64,000 nucleotides of DNA, from positions 434,001 to 498,000 of the forward strand of contig RDYL01000002.1 in the NCBI GenBank assembly GCA_004293165.1, read 5' to 3'. The translations under genes were made by a program, and so were the position numbers. Source of the stretch: Flavobacteriia bacterium (lineage in GTDB: Bacteria; Bacteroidota; Bacteroidia; Flavobacteriales; Flavobacteriaceae). Under the pieces are notes generated by a model. The model saw only the letters and a list, made by a program, of their open reading frames with translations, did no database searches and had not been told where the DNA came from. Shown one piece after another: positions 44,616-52,856 of the stretch (positions are counted from its first letter, which is position 1; each line of letters starts with the position of its first letter).

Positions 44616-45093
44616 ATTTATTGGATTATTGCTGGTAACGATTCTTTTTTTCGCATGCGATGAAAAGCAATTTTTTAGTGAATATAAAGAATTAGACGGC
44701 AGTTGGAAAAAATCAGACACGTTACGTTTTACATTTGAACAAAAAGATACGGTAAATCCCTATCATTTGTTTTTGAATGTTAGAAATAACAATAATTATC
44801 CCTTTAATAATATGTACTTAATTGTAACTATGAAAGAGCCAGGGATAAAGCCGACTATCACTGTAGATACTTTGGAATATCTAATGGCGAACCCTGATGG
44901 TACTCTTTTAGGAGAAGGGTTTTCAGATGTGAAAGAAAGTAAATTGTGGTATTTAGAAAATTTCCGCTTTAAAAGAGTTGGAAAATACAATGTTGAGGTA
45001 GTGCAGGCAGTAAGAGAAACTGGAAAAGTATCCGGCGTATCTGAACTAAAAGGGATTACAGAACTAGGATTAAGAATTGAAAATAGTAAATAG
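44596..45093 (+). CDS. gldH: Gliding motility lipoprotein GldH
   Basis: 165 aa from the ATG at 44596, chosen because it directly begins the signal peptide ending in the lipobox FFAC. EYKELDGSWKKSDTLRFTF and the later FRFKRVGKYNVEVVQAVR match GldH, an outer-membrane-associated lipoprotein required for gliding and type IX secretion in Flavobacterium johnsoniae. The start lies in the last 20 bp of ricT and the stop is 1 bp before the next ATG, a tight arrangement. Confidence 0.88.
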   Translation: MLLKKIKFIGLLLVTILFFACDEKQFFSEYKELDGSWKKSDTLRFTFEQKDTVNPYHLFLNVRNNNNYPFNNMYLIVTMKEPGIKPTITVDTLEYLMANPDGTLLGEGFSDVKESKLWYLENFRFKRVGKYNVEVVQAVRETGKVSGVSELKGITELGLRIENSK

Positions 45094-45094
45094 T

Positions 45095-47389
45095 ATGGCT
45101 AACAGAAAAGCAAATACAACCGATTTTTCAGAGTATAAAAGAAAATTTTGGCAATTATTTGCCTACGGATTTTTAGGGATAATACTATTATTCCTTTTCG
45201 CTTCATGGGGTTTTTTCGGTAAAATGCCTTCGTTTGATGATTTAGAAAACCCAGACTCTAATGTAGCAACTGAAATTATTTCATCTGATGGTGTTGTTAT
45301 TGGGAAATTTTTTAAAGAAAACAGAACACCCGTAAAATATCACGAACTTCCGCAGCATTTAGTAAAAGCGTTAGTAGCTACAGAAGATGAACGTTTTTAT
45401 GAACATTCAGGTATCGATGCGAAAGGAACTTTAAGAGCAGTCGTAAATTTAGGTAGAGATGGTGGAGCAAGTACACTTACCCAGCAATTAGCAAAAAACT
45501 TATTTCATGGGGAAGGATCAAAATTTATTTTGTTTAGGGTAATTCAAAAAGTTAAAGAATGGATTATTGCTATTCGTTTAGAGCGTCAATATACCAAACA
45601 AGAAATCATTGCTTTGTACTTAAATCAAGTCGATTTTGTTAATGGTGCGGTTGGAATTCGATCGGCTGCCAAAATTTACATGAATAAAGAGCCTAAAAAC
45701 CTAACCATTGAAGAAGGTGCTTTATTTGTGGGGATGTTAAAAAATCCATCTTTATACAATCCAAATCGTAAAAAAAGAGCAAAATTAGTTTTAGATCGAA
45801 GAAATACGGTATTAGGACAAATGGTTAAAAATGGTGTAATTACCGAATCAAAAAAAGAAGAATTAAAAAAACTTCCTATCAAATTAGACTTCAGACCAGA
45901 AAGTCATTCGGAAGGAAGTGCCACCTATTTCAGAGAATATCTTAGAGATTACATGAAAAAATGGGTGAAAGACCATTTAAAACCAGACGGAACTGAATAT
46001 GATTTGTATCGCGATGGTTTAAAAATTTATACGACTATCGATTCTAAAATGCAACAATATGCAGAAGAAGCGGTTTACGAACATCTTAAAAACCTTCAAA
46101 GAGAGTTTTTTAAAGGGAAGAAAGACCAAGAAAACGCTCCTTTTGTTGATATTACTCCAGAGCAAACCCAACAAATTATGAACCAAGCCATGAAAAATTC
46201 TGAGCGTTGGAGAAAAATGGATTTGAATGGGAAATCAGAGGAAGAAATTATTAAATCTTTTGATGTTGCAGCAAAAATGAAAATCTTTACTTATGACGGT
46301 GAAAAAGACACCATCATGAAACCTAAAGATTCAATCATATATTACAAACACATGTTACAAACAGGTATGATGGCTATGGAACCAAGAAGTGGTCATATTA
46401 AAGCTTGGGTTGGTGGTGTAAATTATAAATATTTTCAATACGATCACGTAGGACAAGGAGCAAGACAAGTAGGCTCAACTTTTAAACCTTTTGTATACGC
46501 AACAGCTATCGAACAATTAGGAATGTCGCCATGTGATTCAATAATTGATAGTTATTTCACCATGCCAAAAGGCAAATGGGGAATCGATGCCGATTGGTCA
46601 CCAAAAAATTCAGATGGTAATTACAGAGGTACAACAACATTACAAAAAGCATTAGCTAATTCAATAAACACTGTTTCAGCTAAATTAATTGATCGTGTAG
46701 GACCTCAGGCAGTAGTAGATATGGTTAAAGAGTTAGGAGTAACATCCAAAATTCCAGTTCAACCTTCTATTGCTTTGGGCGCAGTAGATATTACAGTTGA
46801 AGAGATGGTTGGAGCCATGAGTACTTTCGCTAATCAAGGAGTATATGTAAAGCCAACGTTTATTATTAAAATTGAAGATAAAAATGGTGTCGTAATAGAT
46901 CAACCTGTTCCTTATCAAAAAGACGTCGTTAACAAAGATGTAGCTTATGCTGTTGTTAAATTAATGGAAGGTGTTACAAAGTCTGGTACAGGTGCAAGAT
47001 TAAATTATGGAGGAGTTGGATTTGTGCAATATGATTATAGTTTTGGAAATCCAATTGCAGGAAAAACAGGAACTTCTCAAAACAATTCTGATGGTTGGTT
47101 TATAGGTATGGTACCTAATTTAGCAACCGGAATTTGGGTTGGAAATGAAGATAGAGCAGCACACTTTCGTTCAACAAATATGGGTCAAGGTGCTACAACA
47201 GCTCTTCCTATTTGGGGTATTTTTATGAAGAAATGTTATGATGATCCCTATTTAGATGTGTCAAACGAACCTTTTGAAAAACCAGAAAACTTATCCATAA
47301 AAGTGGATTGTTGGACACCTAAAAAAGAAGTAGATACTACTGCGATTGTTCCAACTGATGAACCAAGCATGGATGAATTTGGATTATAA
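45095..47389 (+). CDS. Penicillin-binding protein 1A (bifunctional transglycosylase/transpeptidase)
   Basis: 764 aa from the ATG at 45095; a TTG 18 bp earlier would run into gldH. One N-terminal helix (about 18-42) is followed by the GT51 domain (ATEDERFYEHSGID, GASTLTQQLAKNLF) and the transpeptidase domain with the active-site Ser in GSTFKP, the SxN motif (SINT) and KTGTS. It polymerises and cross-links peptidoglycan from the inner membrane. It is co-transcribed with gldH. Confidence 0.94.
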   Translation: MANRKANTTDFSEYKRKFWQLFAYGFLGIILLFLFASWGFFGKMPSFDDLENPDSNVATEIISSDGVVIGKFFKENRTPVKYHELPQHLVKALVATEDERFYEHSGIDAKGTLRAVVNLGRDGGASTLTQQLAKNLFHGEGSKFILFRVIQKVKEWIIAIRLERQYTKQEIIALYLNQVDFVNGAVGIRSAAKIYMNKEPKNLTIEEGALFVGMLKNPSLYNPNRKKRAKLVLDRRNTVLGQMVKNGVITESKKEELKKLPIKLDFRPESHSEGSATYFREYLRDYMKKWVKDHLKPDGTEYDLYRDGLKIYTTIDSKMQQYAEEAVYEHLKNLQREFFKGKKDQENAPFVDITPEQTQQIMNQAMKNSERWRKMDLNGKSEEEIIKSFDVAAKMKIFTYDGEKDTIMKPKDSIIYYKHMLQTGMMAMEPRSGHIKAWVGGVNYKYFQYDHVGQGARQVGSTFKPFVYATAIEQLGMSPCDSIIDSYFTMPKGKWGIDADWSPKNSDGNYRGTTTLQKALANSINTVSAKLIDRVGPQAVVDMVKELGVTSKIPVQPSIALGAVDITVEEMVGAMSTFANQGVYVKPTFIIKIEDKNGVVIDQPVPYQKDVVNKDVAYAVVKLMEGVTKSGTGARLNYGGVGFVQYDYSFGNPIAGKTGTSQNNSDGWFIGMVPNLATGIWVGNEDRAAHFRSTNMGQGATTALPIWGIFMKKCYDDPYLDVSNEPFEKPENLSIKVDCWTPKKEVDTTAIVPTDEPSMDEFGL

Positions 47390-47404
47390 ACAACAAACTA
47401 AAAT

Positions 47405-48103
47405 ATGATTTCTAGAAAAGTTAACAACGTTAAAGAAGCGTTAGAAGGAATTCAGGACGGACAAACTATCATGTTAGGTGGTTTTGGACTTTGTGGTATT
47501 CCAGAAAACAGTATTGCTGAATTAGTAAATAAAAATGTTACCGATTTAACTTGTATTTCAAACAATGCAGGGGTTGATGATTTCGGATTGGGATTACTAT
47601 TACAAAAACGTCAAATCAAAAAAATGATTTCTTCTTATGTAGGAGAAAATGCAGAATTCGAACGTCAAATGCTTTCAGGCGAGTTGGAAGTAGAATTAAC
47701 ACCACAAGGAACTTTAGCTGAAAAATGTCGTGCTGCTCAAGCCGGAATTCCAGCATTCTTTACCCCAGCTGGTTTTGGAACAGAAGTAGCAGAAGGAAAA
47801 GAAACACGCGAATTTAATGGTAAAATGCACGTAATGGAATTGGCTTACAAAGCTGATTTTTCTATCGTAAAAGCGTGGAAAGGTGACGAAGCTGGAAATC
47901 TTATTTTCAAAGGAACGGCTCGTAATTTCAACGCTTGTATGGCAGGTGCTGCAAAAATCACAATTGCTGAGGTTGAAGAATTAGTCCCAGCTGGAACTTT
48001 AAATCCTAACGAAATTCACATTCCTGGAATTATGGTCAACCGTATTTTCCAAGGAGAGAAATTTGAAAAAAGAATTGAGCAAAGAACTGTTAGACAAAAA
48101 TAA
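47405..48103 (+). CDS. scoA: 3-oxoacid CoA-transferase subunit A
   Basis: 232 aa. The glycine-rich [13 protein letters not shown] region and [15 protein letters not shown] match family I CoA-transferase alpha subunits. With subunit B it moves CoA from succinyl-CoA to acetoacetate, allowing use of ketone bodies and of amino-acid or lipid products. Subunit B follows, but the two genes, normally near-contiguous, are parted by a 141-bp repeat array. Confidence 0.93.
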   Translation: MISRKVNNVKEALEGIQDGQTIMLGGFGLCGIPENSIAELVNKNVTDLTCISNNAGVDDFGLGLLLQKRQIKKMISSYVGENAEFERQMLSGELEVELTPQGTLAEKCRAAQAGIPAFFTPAGFGTEVAEGKETREFNGKMHVMELAYKADFSIVKAWKGDEAGNLIFKGTARNFNACMAGAAKITIAEVEELVPAGTLNPNEIHIPGIMVNRIFQGEKFEKRIEQRTVRQK

Positions 48104-48244
48104 TTAGACAATATGCCAATGAGCCAATTAGACGATGAGCCAATGAGTCAATAAAAACAATTGACACATTGACTCTTTTTCAAATGAACTAATTAAATTG
48201 ACACATTATTACATTATCACATTATCACATTGACACATTACATT
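48104..48244. repeat. Palindromic repeat array A, between scoA and scoB
   Basis: The left half is made of CCAATGAG/CCAATTAG words and the right half of TTGACACATT, which occurs exactly at 48161, 48198 and 48230. The halves are partly inverted copies (GAGTCAAT / ATTGAC...GACTC). The array shares the word AGACAATATGCCAAT with array C. There is no reading frame. It splits the scoA-scoB pair. Confidence 0.8.
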
Positions 48245-48904
48245 ATGGCATTAGATAAAAATCAAATCGCAAAAAGAATAGCACAAGAAGTAAAAGATGG
48301 TTACTATGTAAATTTAGGAATCGGAATACCAACTTTAGTTGCCAATTATGTTCGTACGGATATTTCAGTTGAATTTCAATCAGAAAATGGTGTTTTAGGT
48401 ATGGGTCCATTTCCTTTTGAAGGAGAAGAAGATGCCGATATTATCAACGCAGGAAAGCAAACGATTACGACCTTACCAGGAGCTAGTTTTTTTGATTCCG
48501 CATTTAGTTTTGGAATGATTCGTGCGCAAAAAGTAGATTTAACTATTTTAGGTGCGATGGAAGTTTCTGAAAATGGAGATATTGCCAACTGGAAAATCCC
48601 AGGAAAAATGGTAAAAGGAATGGGTGGCGCTATGGATTTAGTAGCTTCAGCAGAAAATATTATCGTAGCTATGATGCACGTAAACAAAGCTGGAGAATCA
48701 AAAATTCTTAAAAAATGTACACTTCCATTAACTGGAGTGGGTTGTGTGAAAAAAGTCGTTACTGAATTAGCGGTTTTAGAAATCACACCAAAAGGTTTTA
48801 AATTGTTAGAACGCGCACCAGGCGTTTCAGTAGAAGACATCATAAAAGCAACAGAAGCTGATTTAATTATTGAAGGAAATATTCCTGAAATGAGTATTAA
48901 TTAG
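48245..48904 (+). CDS. scoB: 3-oxoacid CoA-transferase subunit B
   Basis: 219 aa from the ATG at 48245, which gives the usual N-terminus MALDKNQIAKRIAQEVKDG; a TTG at 48230 lies inside the repeat array. NLGIGIPTLVANYV is the conserved oxyanion region, and the catalytic glutamate is in SENGVLGMGPFP. It forms the heteromeric enzyme with ScoA. Confidence 0.93.
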   Translation: MALDKNQIAKRIAQEVKDGYYVNLGIGIPTLVANYVRTDISVEFQSENGVLGMGPFPFEGEEDADIINAGKQTITTLPGASFFDSAFSFGMIRAQKVDLTILGAMEVSENGDIANWKIPGKMVKGMGGAMDLVASAENIIVAMMHVNKAGESKILKKCTLPLTGVGCVKKVVTELAVLEITPKGFKLLERAPGVSVEDIIKATEADLIIEGNIPEMSIN

Positions 48905-49041
48905 CCAATAAGCCAATGTGACAATGAGAGAATGTGTCAATTAGTAGATGAATCAATTATAAGAATTGACACATTGACACATTTTCAAATTGACTAATTA
49001 GATTGACACATTTTAAAATTGACACGTTAAATATATAAGCC
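48905..49041. repeat. Palindromic repeat array B, before the four-helix-bundle gene
   Basis: AATGTGTCAATT (48931-48942) and AATTGACACATT (48964-48975) are a perfect 12-bp inverted pair. TTGACACATT occurs exactly at 48966, 48974 and 49003, and a variant lies near 49019. The left part has CCAATAAGCCAATG words as in array A. It reaches to within 20 bp of the ATG at 49042. Confidence 0.85.
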
Positions 49042-49410
49042 ATGATAACATTTCAAGAAAAGTACAAAAACAATTTAATTCTTTTAAAATCATTTGAATT
49101 TGCTAAAAAAGTGGTTCAATACACAGAAAAATTAGAAGAAGACAGAAAGTATGTAATCGCCAATCAACTATTAAAATCAGGAACTTCAATCGGAGCTAAT
49201 ATCAAAGAAGCTCAAAATTCTGAAAGCAAAGCAGATTTTATTCATAAAATGAAAATTGCAATGAAAGAAGCTGATGAAACCGAATTTTGGTTATTCCTTT
49301 GTAATGAGTTGGAAAATTATCCAAATACAGAAGAATTATTATCTGAAGTTTTTGATATATTGAAAATCACAAACAAAATCATTTCAACAACCAAAAAAAT
49401 TAGCCAATAA
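49042..49410 (+). CDS. Four-helix-bundle protein (S23/IVS family)
   Basis: 122 aa, entirely helical. NQLLKSGTSIGANIKEAQNSES is the signature loop between helices 2 and 3, and FIHKMKIAMKEADETEFWL belongs to helix 3. This is the family first known from 23S rRNA intervening sequences and related to the Avd accessory protein of diversity-generating retroelements; it forms pentamers and binds nucleic acid. No rRNA or reverse transcriptase is nearby. It is flanked on both sides by related palindromic arrays, so gene and repeats may travel together. Confidence 0.88.
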   Translation: MITFQEKYKNNLILLKSFEFAKKVVQYTEKLEEDRKYVIANQLLKSGTSIGANIKEAQNSESKADFIHKMKIAMKEADETEFWLFLCNELENYPNTEELLSEVFDILKITNKIISTTKKISQ

Positions 49411-49524
49411 GGCAATGAGACAATATGCCAATTAGTTGATGAGTTAGCAATTTAATAATTGACTAATTCTCAAATTGACACATTGTATCGGCACATTGAC
49501 TAATTAACTAATTGACACATTAAC
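49411..49524. repeat. Palindromic repeat array C, after the four-helix-bundle gene
   Basis: It begins GGCAATGAG then GACAATATGCCAATTAG, nearly as array A, and ends with TTGACACATT at 49475 and 49512. CAATTAG / CTAATTG words are inverted across it. The array runs to the ATG of the next gene at 49525. Confidence 0.8.
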
Positions 49525-50688
49525 ATGTTCCCAAAAGTAATTCTAAAATCAGGTAAAGAAAAATCTATTCAACGTCGTCACCCTTGGATTTTCAGTGGTG
49601 CCGTTTATGGCGTGAGTCGTGAAATAAATGACGGCGAAATGGTAGATGTAGTTGATTCGAAAAACAATCATTTAGGAACCGGATATTTCAGTGATAAAGG
49701 AAGTATCGTTGTTCGTATTTTGACGTTTGGAGATGAAACTTTTTCTGAGAACTTTTGGGCAGCCAAACTACAATCGGCTTGGTATTTACGTGCTCAGTTA
49801 TTGGATTTTGAAGTTACCAATGCGTTCCGTGTCATTCACGGAGAAGGCGATGGAATTTCGGGATTAATTATTGATTATTACGATAAAAATTGGGTTATTC
49901 AAGCCCATTCAACGGGAGTTTTTCTTCAAATGGATAAAATCGCTGAAGCCATAAAATCTAATTTTCCAGACTATTGCGAAACCATTTATTGCAAAAGTTC
50001 AGGAACTTTACCGAATACTGGAACCGATTATTTCTTATTCGGAAACAAAGCAGAAGCAGTTGCAAAAGAGAACAACATTTTGTTTTCAGTAAATTGGGTA
50101 GAAGGCCAAAAAACGGGATTTTTCTTAGACCAACGCGAAAACCGAAAATTACTAGGCGAATTCTCAAAAGGCAAAAAAGTACTAAACACTTTTTGTTACA
50201 CAGGCGGATTTTCAATTTACGCTATGAGTGCCGGAGCGGAATTGGTTACCTCGGTAGATATTTCTCAAAAAGCGGTAGATTTAGCAGCCAGTAATATGGA
50301 ATTGAATTTTCCAAACGCCAATCACAAAGCAGTTGCGGATGATGTATTCAACTTCATGAAAGAGCACACGCAACAATACGATGTCATCGTATTAGATCCA
50401 CCCGCTTTCGCGAAAAGCATCAAAAGTAAGCATACCGCAACACAAGCCTACAAACGTTTAAACATTGCAGGATTAAAAGCCTTAGCACCCAACGGAATTT
50501 TATTCACGTTCTCTTGCTCACAAGTAATTGACGATGTTTTATTTTACAACACCGTTGCCGCAGCAGCCATAGAAACCGGAAGAAACATCAGAGTGTTACA
50601 CAAATTAGAACAAGGTCCAGACCATCCAACCAACATTTACCACCCAGAAGGGCATTATTTGAAAGGATTAGTCTTGTTTGTGGAGTAG
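49525..50688 (+). CDS. rlmI: 23S rRNA cytosine methyltransferase RlmI-like
   Basis: 387 aa. An N-terminal PUA-like domain (about 1-75; RRHPWIFSGAVYGV) is followed by a middle domain with GEGDGISGLIIDYY and the SAM domain with TGFFLDQRENR, LNTFCYTGGFSIYA and the catalytic region VLDPPAFAKS. This is the RlmI/RlmCD-like class that makes 5-methylcytosine in large-subunit rRNA. It starts at the very end of repeat array C, so its own promoter is not obvious. Confidence 0.9.
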   Translation: MFPKVILKSGKEKSIQRRHPWIFSGAVYGVSREINDGEMVDVVDSKNNHLGTGYFSDKGSIVVRILTFGDETFSENFWAAKLQSAWYLRAQLLDFEVTNAFRVIHGEGDGISGLIIDYYDKNWVIQAHSTGVFLQMDKIAEAIKSNFPDYCETIYCKSSGTLPNTGTDYFLFGNKAEAVAKENNILFSVNWVEGQKTGFFLDQRENRKLLGEFSKGKKVLNTFCYTGGFSIYAMSAGAELVTSVDISQKAVDLAASNMELNFPNANHKAVADDVFNFMKEHTQQYDVIVLDPPAFAKSIKSKHTATQAYKRLNIAGLKALAPNGILFTFSCSQVIDDVLFYNTVAAAAIETGRNIRVLHKLEQGPDHPTNIYHPEGHYLKGLVLFVE

Positions 50689-50696
50689 ATTTAAAG

Positions 50697-50728
50697 TGGT
50701 CAGTGTTCAGTTTTGAGTGTTCAGTGGT
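50697..50728. repeat. Inexact repeat of CAGTGTTCAGT
   Basis: Words GGTCAGTGTTCAGT and GAGTGTTCAGTGGT lie 4 bp apart after the rlmI-like gene. Further on, CCACCCTGAACTCGTTTAACTTCG (50742 onward) resembles the dispersed GAACTTGTTTCA repeat. There is no coding capacity. Confidence 0.4.
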
Positions 50729-50790
50729 TTGCGAATAGTTTGCCACCCTGAACTCGTTTAACTTCGTTGAATTTTCAATTTAAGGATCTT

Positions 50791-51141
50791 TTATTTACCC
50801 ATTAACAATTTCATCACAGCAATTTGTTCTTTTAATGCCTGTATGGTTTCTTCGTACTGCTGAATGAGTTTTTCAGGCATATTCATATTCTTTACATTGT
50901 TAATGTCACTAGAATTGTAGAAATTAAAAACTTTTTTATCATCAAACCCTAAAACTTCCATGGGTTGAACTTCTAGAATAGCACTTATTTCGTTTAACCT
51001 ATTGATAGTTAATTGCGTTTCACCAGTTTCAATTTTACTATACGCACGGGTAGATAACCCTAATTGTTGTGCTACATATTCTTGGGTATAATTTTTTAAT
51101 TCACGAATTTGTTTGATTTTGTTTTCGGGTTGTAGTATCAT
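50791..51141 (-). CDS. XRE-family helix-turn-helix regulator
   Basis: 116 aa. The HTH (about 7-62) reads KIKQIRELKNYTQEYVAQQL then LSTRAYSKIETGETQLTINR, a standard Cro/C1 domain. A C-terminal helix (about 85-114; PEKLIQQYEETIQALKEQIA) likely forms a coiled-coil dimer. Regulated genes are unknown. The -7 box at 51162-51169 is 21 nt upstream. It opens an accessory stretch of short genes. Confidence 0.88.
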   Translation of the reverse strand: MILQPENKIKQIRELKNYTQEYVAQQLGLSTRAYSKIETGETQLTINRLNEISAILEVQPMEVLGFDDKKVFNFYNSSDINNVKNMNMPEKLIQQYEETIQALKEQIAVMKLLMGK

Positions 51142-51161
51142 AATAATGAGAATTAATAGTT

Positions 51162-51169
51162 CAAAATTA
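51162..51169 (-). promoter_or_regulatory. -7 promoter box for the XRE regulator gene
   Basis: TAATTTTG on the - strand matches TAnnTTTG, 21 nt before the ATG at 51141. Confidence 0.5.
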
Positions 51170-51384
51170 GAATAAATTAATCAAACAAAGAAATTTTTAA
51201 GCAATTTTTTTTGAAGGTATTAGGTATTTTTGTTAATGTAAATTTAATATCAATAAAATAAATATAGAATAACCAATCTTAAGCCAAATAATTGGGCACT
51301 CTCTATAAATTATTATTAAAATTTAAAGTTAACAGGGAAGCCGAAAACTGTATAGAGTAAGCAAAAGTTATAGAATCAAATATT

Positions 51385-51831
51385 ATGAAAAAATTAAATT
51401 ATCTTGTTTTGTTAATTCCATTTTTATTATTATCATGTTCAAGTGATTCAGATTCACAAGGCCCCACATCTTATAGTGTTCAAGGTCTTTGGAAAACTAC
51501 ATCAGCTGTTTTAAATGGAGTTGAAATATTTGGAGGTACTAATCCTGTTAAATCTGAATTGAATTATTTTAATGCGGATTATAGTTTTAATACACAATCA
51601 TACTCTGATACAAACTTTTCTACTTTATTAAGTTATTCAACTGGAACATATTCGCTTCCTTCATCTTCAATAATAAATATTAGCGCTAATGCTTATAATG
51701 CATCGAATGTTTTGATAGGGTCATATAACTTTCCTGCGGAAGTAATTTTAATTAATGCAACTCAATTACATATTAAAGTTCTTAATTACCCGTCTGCAAA
51801 TGATGTTTATGTAAAAAAGTTTATTAGATAG
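51385..51831 (+). CDS. Hypothetical lipoprotein (lipocalin-like)
   Basis: 148 aa. The signal peptide ends in the lipobox LLSC, with cysteine 18 followed by a Ser/Asp-rich linker (SSDSDSQGP). The mature part starts YSVQGLWKTTSAVLNG, a GxW motif like that of lipocalin-type proteins, and is rich in short strands and Ser/Thr/Asn. No firm family call is possible. It is a single gene, with about 250 bp of featureless AT-rich DNA on either side. Confidence 0.7.
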   Translation: MKKLNYLVLLIPFLLLSCSSDSDSQGPTSYSVQGLWKTTSAVLNGVEIFGGTNPVKSELNYFNADYSFNTQSYSDTNFSTLLSYSTGTYSLPSSSIINISANAYNASNVLIGSYNFPAEVILINATQLHIKVLNYPSANDVYVKKFIR

Positions 51832-52024
51832 TGGATAATTATTATCATAAGCGTATGAAAACCTTTACTTTAAAATCAACAGTTGTACCAATTTTAGTTT
51901 AATAAGATATTTTATGTATTTAAGAGCAAGGATTCTTGACTAAAATCATACTTGTTAAAAGCTTGCTTATTATCAACACAAAAGAATTTAATAATTAGAA
52001 GCAATTAATGTAAAATAATAATTA

Positions 52025-52039
52025 AAAATGTGTGTGATT
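52025..52039. repeat. 15-bp inverted repeat, left copy
   Basis: AAAATGTGTGTGATT, the exact reverse complement of the sequence at 52578-52592. The pair encloses the PEGA-type lipoprotein gene. Confidence 0.85.
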
Positions 52040-52076
52040 ATATATAGTTAGAATAAACCAAATAAAAATTAAAAAT

Positions 52077-52574
52077 ATGAATTTAAAAATAAATTTTTTA
52101 GCAATTTCATCAATTTTATTATTGACTGGTTGCGCGAGTATTGTTAGTAAAACAAGTTGGCCAATAACAATTAATAGCTCTCCGTCAGAAGCTAAAATTT
52201 CTATAAAAGACAAAAAAGGAATAGAAATATATACAGGCAGCACACCTGCAACATTAAAATTAAAATCCGGAGCAGGTTTTTTTTCTAAAGCAAGATATCA
52301 AGTGACATTTGAAAAAGCAGGATATGAAAAAAAAGTAGTCCCAGTCGAATTTAAACTAAATGGTTGGTATTGGGGTAATATTATTTTTGGAGGTCCTTTA
52401 GGTTTATTAATTATTGATCCAGTATCAGGAGCAATGTTTAAACTAGAAACAGAGTTTTTGAACGAAACACTTACAAAATCAGTAGCAAGTGTTGATACAA
52501 AGGAATTACAATTGTTGGATATAAATAATATTCCAGCTGAATGGAAAAATCACCTTATATTAGTTAGTAAATAA
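52077..52574 (+). CDS. PEGA-like lipoprotein
   Basis: 165 aa. The lipobox is LTGC. WPITINSSPSEAKISIKDKKG then GSTPATLKLKSG and YQVTFEKAGYEKKVVPVEF follow the PEGA-domain pattern (a small beta domain of surface proteins). A hydrophobic glycine-rich stretch, WGNIIFGGPLGLLIIDP, follows, as in related membrane-associated lipoproteins. It probably sits in the outer membrane. The gene is enclosed by a perfect 15-bp inverted repeat. Confidence 0.8.
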   Translation: MNLKINFLAISSILLLTGCASIVSKTSWPITINSSPSEAKISIKDKKGIEIYTGSTPATLKLKSGAGFFSKARYQVTFEKAGYEKKVVPVEFKLNGWYWGNIIFGGPLGLLIIDPVSGAMFKLETEFLNETLTKSVASVDTKELQLLDINNIPAEWKNHLILVSK

Positions 52575-52577
52575 AAG

Positions 52578-52592
52578 AATCACACACATTTT
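52578..52592. repeat. 15-bp inverted repeat, right copy
   Basis: AATCACACACATTTT, the exact reverse complement of 52025-52039. A partial third copy (ATCACACAT) follows at about 52596. Such a pair could form a hairpin or mark a small mobile unit. Confidence 0.8.
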
Positions 52593-52640
52593 ATGATCAC
52601 ACATGTTTAATGTAATTTAACAAATTGGAAGTTGATAAAT

Positions 52641-52770
52641 AAAAACCTGCAAGTTTCAATACTCGCAGGTTTGTCTATTTTCTTAATTCTTCTATCATAA
52701 TACCTTATAAATTCATAAAAAAATCATTCCCTTTATCATCCGTAATAATAAACGCAAGAAGTCTTTAATT
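52641..52770 (-). pseudogene. Relic of the fumarase 3' end with its terminator
   Basis: It matches the 3' end of the fumarase gene and its terminator at 53997-54130. Thirty bases are identical from 52711 (against 54072), and the terminator stem AAACCTGC / GCAGGTTT recurs. Read on -, 52705-52751 encode [16 protein letters not shown] and a stop, the exact end of the intact enzyme; further upstream a one-base deletion and divergence break the frame. The rest of the gene copy is absent. Confidence 0.88.
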
Positions 52771-52844
52771 TTTCTATAAATATAATTTATTAGGGTTTAA
52801 ATCATAAAAAAATATAATATTTTGAGATTTCATTCATAATTTAT

Positions 52845-52852
52845 TATATTTG
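52845..52852 (+). promoter_or_regulatory. -7 promoter box for the AAA/DUF4143 ATPase gene
   Basis: TATATTTG matches TAnnTTTG but lies only 4 nt before the ATG at 52857, so the transcript would be leaderless. Confidence 0.45.
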
Positions 52853-52856
52853 TAAC

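Noticed and set aside
48161..48239. TTGACA words as sigma-70 -35 promoter elements
   Set aside because: They belong to a repeat array, lack partner -10 boxes, and Bacteroidetes promoters use TTTG/TAnnTTTG instead.
48104..49524. CRISPR-like spacing of TTGACACATT copies
   Set aside because: Copies are only 10 bp, irregularly spaced, sometimes overlapping and partly inverted; there are no uniform spacers and no cas genes.
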